The notes beneath the pieces were generated by a model that saw only the letters and a program-made list of their open reading frames with translations, made no database searches and was not told the DNA's origin. The position numbers and the translations under genes are program-made. This document shows positions 56,722 through 64,000 of a DNA stretch of 64,000 nucleotides, in pieces; the first letter of the stretch is position 1; the number at the start of each line of letters is the position of its first letter. The DNA is from Sterolibacteriaceae bacterium (GTDB taxonomy: Bacteria; Pseudomonadota; Gammaproteobacteria; Burkholderiales; Rhodocyclaceae): assembly GCA_025360425.1 (NCBI GenBank), contig JANYCD010000046.1, forward strand, positions 17,871 through 81,870. Reading direction: 5' to 3'.

Positions 56722-59091
56722 ATGACGCGCTACGCCCTTGCTTTCGACCAGTTGCGCATGACCGATGTGGGGGAGGTTGGCGGGAAAAATGCCTCTTTGG
56801 GCGAAATGATCAGCCAGCTCGCGGCCTCGAATGTGCGCGTGCCAGGCGGTTTTGCCACCACTGCGGAGGCTTTCCGGGAGTTTCTCTCGTTTCAGGGACT
56901 GGCAGGACGCATTCAGGCGGCGTTGGCCACGCTGGATGTCGATGATGTCGATACGTTGGCACGCACCGGTGCCGAAATCCGCCGCTGGATCGTGGATACG
57001 CCCTTCCCGCCGCAGTTGGAGGCGGAAATCAAAACCCAGTACCAAACACTGATCGATACCAGCGGCAGCGATGTTTCCTTCGCCGTACGCTCATCGGCCA
57101 CCGCAGAGGATCTTCCCGATGCGTCCTTTGCCGGGCAGCAGGAAAGCTTTCTGAACATTCACGGCTACGACAACATCCTGCATGCCATCAAGGAAGTCTT
57201 TGCCTCGCTCTACAACGATCGCGCCATCGCCTATCGGGTGCACAAGGGCTTCACCCACGCCGAAGTAGCCTTGTCCGCCGGGATTCAACGCATGGTGCGT
57301 TCGGACAGCGGCGCCTCCGGTGTGATGTTCACGCTGGATACTGAATCCGGTTTTGACGGCGTGGTGCTGATTACCTCCAGCTATGGTCTTGGCGAAACGA
57401 TCGTGCAGGGCGCGGTGAATCCCGACGAGTTCTATGTGCACAAGGCCACACTGGCGCAGGGCTTGCCGGCGGTGATCCGGCGCAACCTCGGCAGCAAGCT
57501 TATCAAGATGGAATTTGCGGAGGCACAACAGGCGGGCAAGTCCACCCATACCGTCGATGTGTCAGAGGCTGATCGTAACCGCTTTTCACTTTCCGATGCG
57601 CACATCCTCGAACTGGCTCGCTATGCAGTGATCATCGAACAGCACTACGGCCGCCCCATGGATATCGAATGGGGCCTGGATGGCCGCGATGGCAAACTCT
57701 ATATCCTTCAGGCGCGGCCTGAAACCGTGATGTCGCAGAGCGGCGGTGTGGTCGAAAAATTTCGTATCAAGCAGCATGGCAAGGTACTGGTGACCGGCCG
57801 CGCCATTGGCCAGAAAATCGGTGCCGGCCCGGTGCGCGTGGTCAAGGATGCTTCGGAGATGAACCGTGTGCAGGCCGGTGACATTCTTGTCACCGACATG
57901 ACCGACCCCAATTGGGAGCCGGTCATGAAGCGGGCTGCCGCCATCGTCACCAACCGCGGCGGGCGCACCTGCCACGCCGCCATCATTGCGCGTGAGTTGG
58001 GCATTCCGGCCATCGTCGGCTGCGGTAATGCCACCGAGAAACTGAACGAGAACGATGCGGTGACGATCAGTTGCGCCGAAGGTGATACCGGCTACGTCTA
58101 TCGCGGCATTCTCGACTTTGAGGTGACGCAGCAGGACATGGGCAAATTGCCGCCGCTGCCAGTCAAGATCATGATGAACGTCGGCAACCCGGAACTGGCT
58201 TTCGACTTCGCCCAAACGCCGAACGATGGCGTCGGTCTGGCGCGGCTGGAGTTTGTCATCAACAACATGATTGGCATTCACCCCAAGGCGATTCTTGAGA
58301 TTGACCAGCTACCGGCCAACCTGCGCGCAGAGATTCAGCGCCGTTCGCGCGGCTATGCCTCGCCAGAGGCCTTCTACGTCGAAAAGCTGGTCGAAGGCGT
58401 AGCCACCATCGCTGCCGCGTTTTACCCGAAGCCGGTCATCGTGCGCCTCTCCGATTTCAAGTCCAATGAGTATCGCAAACTACTCGGCGGCGATATTTAC
58501 GAACCCGAAGAAGAAAACCCGATGCTCGGCTTCCGCGGTGCGTCGCGCTACATCGCGCATGGCTTTCGCGACTGCTTTGAACTCGAGTGCCGGGCGATGA
58601 AAAAGGTACGCAACGAATTGGGGCTGACCAATGTCGAGCTGATGGTGCCCTTCGTGCGCAACGTCGAGGAAGCGCGTGGTGTGGAAGAGCTGCTGGCCTT
58701 GCATGGTCTCAAACGCGGTGAAAATGGCCTGCGACTGATCATGATGTGCGAGATTCCCTCCAATGCACTGCTGGCCGAAGCCTTCCTGCAATACTTCGAC
58801 GGTTTCTCGATCGGTTCCAATGATTTGACCCAGTTGACGCTTGGACTGGATCGGGACTCCGGCCTTGTCGCCCATGCTTTTGACGAGCGCGATCCCGCCG
58901 TCAAGCAATTGCTGGCCATGGCCATCAGCGCCTGCAACCGGCTTGGCAAGTATGTCGGCATCTGCGGGCAGGGGCCGTCGGACCATCCGGATCTGGCGGA
59001 ATGGCTGATGAACCAAGGCATCCAGAGCATTTCGCTGAATCCGGATACCGTGGTGGATACCTGGCTTAAACTGGCCGTTCATCAACACTAG
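56722..59091 (+). CDS. ppsA: Phosphoenolpyruvate synthase
   Basis: [38 protein letters not shown]; start reset to MTRYALAF. Confidence 0.96.
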   Translation: MTRYALAFDQLRMTDVGEVGGKNASLGEMISQLAASNVRVPGGFATTAEAFREFLSFQGLAGRIQAALATLDVDDVDTLARTGAEIRRWIVDTPFPPQLEAEIKTQYQTLIDTSGSDVSFAVRSSATAEDLPDASFAGQQESFLNIHGYDNILHAIKEVFASLYNDRAIAYRVHKGFTHAEVALSAGIQRMVRSDSGASGVMFTLDTESGFDGVVLITSSYGLGETIVQGAVNPDEFYVHKATLAQGLPAVIRRNLGSKLIKMEFAEAQQAGKSTHTVDVSEADRNRFSLSDAHILELARYAVIIEQHYGRPMDIEWGLDGRDGKLYILQARPETVMSQSGGVVEKFRIKQHGKVLVTGRAIGQKIGAGPVRVVKDASEMNRVQAGDILVTDMTDPNWEPVMKRAAAIVTNRGGRTCHAAIIARELGIPAIVGCGNATEKLNENDAVTISCAEGDTGYVYRGILDFEVTQQDMGKLPPLPVKIMMNVGNPELAFDFAQTPNDGVGLARLEFVINNMIGIHPKAILEIDQLPANLRAEIQRRSRGYASPEAFYVEKLVEGVATIAAAFYPKPVIVRLSDFKSNEYRKLLGGDIYEPEEENPMLGFRGASRYIAHGFRDCFELECRAMKKVRNELGLTNVELMVPFVRNVEEARGVEELLALHGLKRGENGLRLIMMCEIPSNALLAEAFLQYFDGFSIGSNDLTQLTLGLDRDSGLVAHAFDERDPAVKQLLAMAISACNRLGKYVGICGQGPSDHPDLAEWLMNQGIQSISLNPDTVVDTWLKLAVHQH

Positions 59092-59100
59092 GAGTCAATA

Positions 59101-59544
59101 ATGCAACCTGAGTGGTGGCACTGGGCTGTTGCCGGAATCGCGCTGATCCTGGCTGAATTGGCAATACCCGCTTTCGTGCTGATCTGGTTCGGACTGGGTG
59201 CGCTGCTGGTGGCAGTGATGCTTGCCTTGCATGCCGACATCGGCTTGACCGCGCAATTGGCTGTCTGGCTGGTTGCGTCCGTTGCCATGGTCGCGCTGTG
59301 GTTTCGGGTGTTTAAGCCCGGCCAGCGCAAAACGCGGATCGGCAGCGCAGACGCGGAAGTGATCGGCGAAACGGGATTGCTGACGCGCGCCGTTGCGCCC
59401 TTCGAAAAAGGCGCAGTACGCTTTCAAAAACCACTGCTGGGAACGGATGTCTGGCCGTGCATCGCCGACGAAAGTATTGAAGCAGGGCAAAGAGTCAAGG
59501 TGCTGGCCGTCGAGGGCAGCTTTCTGAAAATCACAAAAGTTTGA
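59101..59544 (+). CDS. NfeD family membrane protein
   Basis: Hydrophobic N-terminus and C-terminal OB-like region; adjacent to SPFH gene. Confidence 0.85.
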   Translation: MQPEWWHWAVAGIALILAELAIPAFVLIWFGLGALLVAVMLALHADIGLTAQLAVWLVASVAMVALWFRVFKPGQRKTRIGSADAEVIGETGLLTRAVAPFEKGAVRFQKPLLGTDVWPCIADESIEAGQRVKVLAVEGSFLKITKV

Positions 59545-59558
59545 TGGAGGTGGGTGCC

Positions 59559-60416
59559 ATGAGCGCAGGTTTCGTGTTTGTTGTTGCATTGCTGGTGTTT
59601 GCCGCAGTGACCCTGGCGAAAGGCGTGCGCATCGTGCCGCAGGGCGAGGAATGGATCGTCGAGCGTCTCGGCAAATATCATGGCACGCTACTGCCGGGGT
59701 TGAATATTCTCATTCCCTATCTCGACCGCATCGCCTACAAGTTGGTGACCAAGGACATCATTCTCGACGTGAAGGAGCAGGAAGTCATCACACGCGATAA
59801 CGCCGTGATCCTGACCAATGCGATTGCGTTCATCAAGGTGACGGATCCGATCAAGGCGGTGTATGGCGTTACGGATTTTTCCGAGGCGATTCGCAACATG
59901 ATCATGACCACGCTTCGCTCCATCATCGGCGAAATGAGTCTCGACGAAGCATTGACGGGCCGCGACAAGATCAAGGCGCGGCTGCGCGAAGGTATCGCCA
60001 ACGAAGCGATTGACTGGGGCCTCACGGTCAGGTCAGTCGAGCTGCAAGACATCAAGCCTTCCGAATCGATGCAGAAGGCTATGGAGGGTCAGGCCTCCGC
60101 CGAGCGTGAGCGCAAGGCCGTGGTGACCAAGGCCGAAGGCGCCAAGCAATCGGCCATTTTGTATTCCGAAGCCCGGCTCGAAGCTGCGCGGCGCGACGCC
60201 GAAGCACAAGTGACACTGGCCGAAGCCAGTGCCGAATCGATTAGACGTGTCGCCGCCGCCATCGGCCAGCAGGATGCGCCGATGCGCTATATCCTCGGCG
60301 AAAAGTATGTGATGGCGATGAGCAAGCTGGCCGACTCGCAAAATGCCAAGACTATCCTGCTGCCGGCCGATTTGCAGGAAGCATTACGCGGCGTCCTCGG
60401 TCGCGCCCGCGACTAA
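59559..60416 (+). CDS. SPFH/stomatin-family protein
   Basis: GVRIVPQGEEWIVERLGKYHGTLLPGLNILIPYLDRIAYK; ERERKAVVTKAEGAKQSAI. Confidence 0.92.
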   Translation: MSAGFVFVVALLVFAAVTLAKGVRIVPQGEEWIVERLGKYHGTLLPGLNILIPYLDRIAYKLVTKDIILDVKEQEVITRDNAVILTNAIAFIKVTDPIKAVYGVTDFSEAIRNMIMTTLRSIIGEMSLDEALTGRDKIKARLREGIANEAIDWGLTVRSVELQDIKPSESMQKAMEGQASAERERKAVVTKAEGAKQSAILYSEARLEAARRDAEAQVTLAEASAESIRRVAAAIGQQDAPMRYILGEKYVMAMSKLADSQNAKTILLPADLQEALRGVLGRARD

Positions 60417-60426
60417 GCTAAGTTCA

Positions 60427-60511
60427 GCTCGGGTGGTGAAATTGGTAGACACAAGGGACTTAAAATCCCTCGGCGCAAGCCATACCGGTTCGATTCCGGT
60501 CCCGAGCACCA
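60427..60511 (+). tRNA. tRNA-Leu(TAA)
   Basis: gctcgggtggtgaaattggtagacacaagggacTTAAaatccctcggc...ggttcgattccggtcccgagcacca; anticodon TAA, encoded CCA. Confidence 0.95.
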
Positions 60512-60613
60512 AATTAGCATCCAGCAACAACCAAGAATGTCCAATTAACCCAGCTACTGCAGGGTTTATCTCTTGTAGGCTTGTCCAGCAAGGTCTATCA
60601 TTGTCCGGGTAAA

Positions 60614-60686
60614 TACCGTCACTTTTGACGGTACTTCTGACGGTAGGCGAGTGAATTTCGGTAAATTTCGGTCGCGTGTACCGTCA
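60614..60686. promoter_or_regulatory. Cluster of four TACCGTCA/TGACGGTA sites upstream of the integrase
   Basis: 60614-60621 (+), 60626-60633 (-), 60638-60645 (-), 60679-60686 (+). Confidence 0.6.
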
Positions 60687-60739
60687 CATTGGGCAGGGCC
60701 AGCATTGGCCCGCGTTCGCACCGGATCGGAGAAGCCGCT

Positions 60740-61954
60740 ATGCCACTGTCAGATACCGCCATACGTACCGCCAAGGTTGGCGACAAGGCCAGAAAAATGG
60801 CCGATGAGAAGGGCTTGTACCTGCTGGTCAACCAGACGGGTAAGTACTGGCGCCTGGACTATCGATTCGCCGGCAAGCGAAAGACCTTGGCACTTGGCGT
60901 CTATCCCGATGTGTCGCTCAAGGACGCACGGGCGCGTCGTGATGATGCACGCAAATTGCTGGCCGATGACATCGATCCCGGCGAGCAGCGGAAGGCGATA
61001 AGGCAGGCGAGGGAAGCGTCGGAGACAAATACCTTCGAGGCTGTGGCACGGGAATGGCTGGAGGGCCGTAAGTCGCACGTCGAGGAAGCGCAGCACGTCA
61101 AGACGCTGGCCCGGTTGGAAAAGGACGTATTCCCGTGGATCGGAAATTGCCCCATTGCCGAGATTGACGCCCCGGAAATCCTGACCCTCTTGCGCAGGAT
61201 CGATGCACGAGGTGCACGCTATACCGCGCATAGGGCACGCAGTGAGATCAGCCGTGTGTTCCGGTATGCGATTGCCACTGGTCGAGCCAAGAACGACCCA
61301 GCGGTAGCCCTGATCGGTGCCATCCCGCCACCCGTGTCAAAACACTTCTCCAGCATCACCGATCCGGCCAAAGTCGCAGAAATGCTCCGCGCCTTCGATG
61401 GCTTCTCCGGCACATTTCCAGTGCTGTGCGCCCTCAAGCTCGCGCCCATGCTCTTCGTTCGTCCCGGCGAATTGCGCAAAGCCGAATGGTCGGCCATCGA
61501 CTTCGACAAAGCGGAATGGCGCTACTTGGTCAACAAGACCAAGACCGACCATCTGGTCCCGCTGGCGAATCAGGCCATCGCCATCCTGCGCGAGCTACAT
61601 CCACTGACGGGGCAGGGCCGATATGTGTTTCCGGGAGCGCGTACCGCCTCGCGACCAATGTCGGAGGCGGCCGTCAATGCCGCCTTGCGTCGGCTGGGCT
61701 ACGACACTCGTACTGAAATCACCGGGCATGGATTTCGTGCCATGGCGCGCACTATCTTGCATGAGGAGCTGCATCAAAAACCGGAAGTGATCGAGCATCA
61801 ATTGGCGCACGCTGTTCCCGACGCCTTAGGCACGGCCTATAACCGTACAAAGTTCCTCAAGGAGCGCAAGGCGATGATGCAGATGTGGGCCGATTATCTG
61901 GACAAGATCAAGGGTGGTGCTGATGTTATTCCACTCCATGGCCACACCGGATGA
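60740..61954 (+). CDS. Tyrosine recombinase/integrase, P4-like (DUF4102 N-terminus)
   Basis: MPLSDTAIRTAKVGDKARKMADEKGLYLLVNQTGKYWRLDYRFAGKRKTLALGVYPDVSLKDAR; catalytic MLFVRPGELRKAEW and GHGFRAMART; 3' of tRNA-Leu. Confidence 0.93.
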   Translation: MPLSDTAIRTAKVGDKARKMADEKGLYLLVNQTGKYWRLDYRFAGKRKTLALGVYPDVSLKDARARRDDARKLLADDIDPGEQRKAIRQAREASETNTFEAVAREWLEGRKSHVEEAQHVKTLARLEKDVFPWIGNCPIAEIDAPEILTLLRRIDARGARYTAHRARSEISRVFRYAIATGRAKNDPAVALIGAIPPPVSKHFSSITDPAKVAEMLRAFDGFSGTFPVLCALKLAPMLFVRPGELRKAEWSAIDFDKAEWRYLVNKTKTDHLVPLANQAIAILRELHPLTGQGRYVFPGARTASRPMSEAAVNAALRRLGYDTRTEITGHGFRAMARTILHEELHQKPEVIEHQLAHAVPDALGTAYNRTKFLKERKAMMQMWADYLDKIKGGADVIPLHGHTG

Positions 61955-61994
61955 TGGTTTTCAATATCGGACCTACGGCTGATAAGAGAAACGG

Positions 61995-62369
61995 ATGAAA
62001 ATAAAATCATCGAAGACGAAGGCCATACCGCTTGAATCAATTGTCGGCGACGAGGGGTTTGACCGAAATCACGATCTTTTGGAGGATGGTAAGCATGAAG
62101 ATCCGGCTCTACGCAAAGCTATAAGGCAAATGCTTAGAGGACTAGCCAGAAAGGGGATTAAGTTTCTTCCAGGCCGCTCGGAAGGATCTATCAGCAAGGA
62201 AACAAAATACATTCGCGATCTGACAAGGAACCATTGCAGCCTATCAGCAAAAGAGCTATTTGCTATAGCTGATAAGTCGATCATTGGAAATATGCAGCTA
62301 AGGACATTCGAGAATCATGTGAGTGCCGCGCGAAAGAAATATGAGACGGAGAGAACGCCAGCCAAGTAG
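61995..62369 (+). CDS. Hypothetical protein, island cargo
   Basis: 124 aa ORF, same strand between integrase and AlpA-like genes; no recognised motif. Confidence 0.5.
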   Translation: MKIKSSKTKAIPLESIVGDEGFDRNHDLLEDGKHEDPALRKAIRQMLRGLARKGIKFLPGRSEGSISKETKYIRDLTRNHCSLSAKELFAIADKSIIGNMQLRTFENHVSAARKKYETERTPAK

Positions 62370-62472
62370 CAATTTTTCATGCTCTAGCGTCACTGTGATT
62401 TTCTGTTTCTGAGACGACACTTTTTCTGATGTAAAAATTAGCCATGTTCAACCACATCCGAAGGGACACAAC

Positions 62473-62667
62473 ATGGCAATTACCGTACAGCAACTACCTT
62501 CTACGGGATTAGTCCGACTTCCGCAAATCCTTGCGGTGATTCCAGTCTCACGCAGCACATGGTGGGCATGGGTCAAATCAGGCAAAGCTCCTAAAGGCGT
62601 CAAGCTAGGCCCGCGAATCACCGCGTGGAGAGTGGAGCACATTCGCGATTTTCTTGCATCGGCGTAA
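62473..62667 (+). CDS. AlpA-family regulator
   Basis: 64 aa, LVRLPQILAVIPVSRSTWWAWVKSGKAPKGVKLGPRITAWRVEHIRDFLA. Confidence 0.85.
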   Translation: MAITVQQLPSTGLVRLPQILAVIPVSRSTWWAWVKSGKAPKGVKLGPRITAWRVEHIRDFLASA

Positions 62668-62708
62668 GGCGAGAGTCATGACCCCAGAATTGGTCGCCGG
62701 GGGTAGTC

Positions 62709-63371
62709 ATGGCGCGTAAGAGGGCGGCCGAGCATGTTGTTGGCACCTATTCCGCTATGCCGCATTCCGTCATGGACAGTGTGGCATTCGCCGGCGCATC
62801 GCACCCGGCACGCTCGCTACTTTTTGAGCTGATTCGCCAGCTTAATGGCCGTAACAATGGACACCTGAAGCTCGCAACAGGTTGGTTGAGGAAGCGAGGT
62901 TGGAGCAGCGCCGATGTGGTGCAGCGCGCCAAGGCGGAGCTAATAGTGCGTCAACTAGCGATTAAGACCTACTTTGGGGGGCTGAACGCTGGCCCCGACC
63001 TTTGGGCGGTGACCTGGTTGCCAATCTCCGACTTTACCGGACTCTCTGAGGTTAGCGCCACGACCTTCCATCCGGGGGCATGGCATTTTCTGAGTCCACC
63101 AATTCCCATTGCAAAATGCGACGGGCGTACCGTCTCCCGGAACAGTACTGTTCCTTCTTCCGGAATAGCACAAATGGTCTCAGTTCCGTCACCCGGAACG
63201 AAAACGGCACTTTTTGAGGCCCTCACTGTTCCGCCTCCCGGAAACATTGTAGATACCAATGGTAGCGGTCGTGTTGGTGCTCTTCGTGTCGTTGGCAAAA
63301 GACGCTCGGACTCTCCAGCGAGCAACGGGACAAAAGGTCTATCTGACAATCAAGTATGCAAGAGGAAATGA
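62709..63371 (+). CDS. Putative replication/DNA-binding protein of the island (winged-helix-like N-terminus)
   Basis: 220 aa; AGASHPARSLLFELIRQLNGRNNGHLKLATGWLRKRGWSSADVVQRAKAELI suggests a HTH/winged-helix region; contains internal DNA repeats. Confidence 0.5.
   Translation: MARKRAAEHVVGTYSAMPHSVMDSVAFAGASHPARSLLFELIRQLNGRNNGHLKLATGWLRKRGWSSADVVQRAKAELIVRQLAIKTYFGGLNAGPDLWAVTWLPISDFTGLSEVSATTFHPGAWHFLSPPIPIAKCDGRTVSRNSTVPSSGIAQMVSVPSPGTKTALFEALTVPPPGNIVDTNGSGRVGALRVVGKRRSDSPASNGTKGLSDNQVCKRK
63127..63244. repeat. Four 17-bp iteron-like imperfect inverted repeats
   Basis: 63127 GTACCGTCTCCCGGAAC; 63150 GTTCCTTCTTCCGGAAT; 63183 GTTCCGTCACCCGGAAC; 63228 GTTCCGCCTCCCGGAAA. Confidence 0.75.
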
Positions 63372-63372
63372 C

Positions 63373-63927
63373 ATGCCAAGACCATCAAAGCTCACCGATA
63401 GCCAATGGTTTGAAATTGAGCGGCGTCATCTTGCCGGTGAATCAATTCGGTCGCTGGCGCGAACATTTAAAGTGAGTCACAGCACCATCGTTGAGAAGAT
63501 TTCCGACCGCCTTACAGGGCTAAGAACTGTGGCGAAATCACTGGCTGACGCAGAACTAGCTTTCGTGGCGCTGCCAGTTTCCGACCAAGTGGCGGTGCGC
63601 TCTCTTACCGATGAGTTGAAGTTGATCAGCACGCACATCGCCAGCGCGGGAAAGTACGGGAGCATGACAGCTCACAGGCTATCAGCTCTCGCCTATATGC
63701 AGTCGGCGAAGCTCAAGGCCACCACCGGTCATGCGGAAAACGCGGGTGCATTGAAAAACATCATGACAATGACCAAGGGTGCTAACGAGGCAGCGGTCAT
63801 TGGGCTTAACCTGCTGTCGACAAGCAAGGATCTATTGCCAACGAAGGCGCCGCCGCCGATCGGCGACGTGGAGATTCCTACAGATCCCGTAGAAGCTGCG
63901 AGAGTCTATAAAGAGTTGCTCGGATAG
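63373..63927 (+). CDS. HTH protein, possible phage terminase small subunit
   Basis: MPRPSKLTDSQWFEIERRHLAGESIRSLARTFKVSHSTIVEKI N-terminal HTH; island position after the replication-like gene. Confidence 0.45.
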   Translation: MPRPSKLTDSQWFEIERRHLAGESIRSLARTFKVSHSTIVEKISDRLTGLRTVAKSLADAELAFVALPVSDQVAVRSLTDELKLISTHIASAGKYGSMTAHRLSALAYMQSAKLKATTGHAENAGALKNIMTMTKGANEAAVIGLNLLSTSKDLLPTKAPPPIGDVEIPTDPVEAARVYKELLG

Positions 63928-63943
63928 ATACCAGGCGTCTGGT

Positions 63944-64000
63944 CTATGGTTTGACCGCCCGCTGTCGCCGGAGCAGTAACGCCATAAATTCATCCACCAG
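63944..64000 (-). CDS. C-terminal end of a minus-strand ORF entering from the right edge (uncertain)
   Basis: Minus frame ...LVDEFMALLLRRQRAVKP* with stop at 63944-63946; only about 18 codons visible. Confidence 0.2.
   Translation of the reverse strand: MVDEFMALLLRRQRAVKP

Noticed and set aside
57586-58281. 231-aa minus ORF opposite ppsA
   Set aside because: Antisense shadow of PEP synthase.

Overview
This 64-kb window reads as a betaproteobacterial chromosome, judged by gene content and order (inference). Features left to right: (1) 1-3087, remnants of a defence region: a DUF262/GmrSD-like protein running off the left edge, a PIN/RHH toxin-antitoxin pair, and a type III restriction Res-like gene that appears internally deleted. 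(2) 3103-14796, a long minus-strand arn (L-Ara4N lipid A modification) operon with split arnA, plus an extra module of a second GT39, a sialidase-like BNR protein, a small membrane protein and a DPM1-like GT2. (3) alaA-like aminotransferase and hom. (4) 18034-25074, a DSF quorum-sensing / c-di-GMP locus: GAF-GGDEF, RpfG-like, RpfC-like, then convergent rpfF with its own ketosynthase and acyl carrier protein. (5) tRNA-Ser, queF. (6) Housekeeping genes: smc-zipA-ligA-galU-hpt, typA, mtnP, def, glnD, map, rpsB-tsf-pyrH-frr-uppS-cdsA-dxr-rseP-bamA-ompH-lpxD-fabZ-lpxA-lpxB-rnhB-rRNA methyltransferase, ppsR/ppsA, nfeD/SPFH. (7) tRNA-Leu(TAA) followed by a tyrosine integrase, an AlpA-like regulator, a putative replication protein carrying four internal iteron-like repeats, and a possible terminase small subunit; this looks like a phage satellite or integrative island entering from the right edge. 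The most interesting items are the rpfF-ketosynthase-ACP cassette, the satellite-like island with DNA-level iterons inside a coding gene, the four TACCGTCA sites upstream of the integrase, and the extended arn operon with its sialidase module. All functional calls are from reading motifs by eye; no database search was run.
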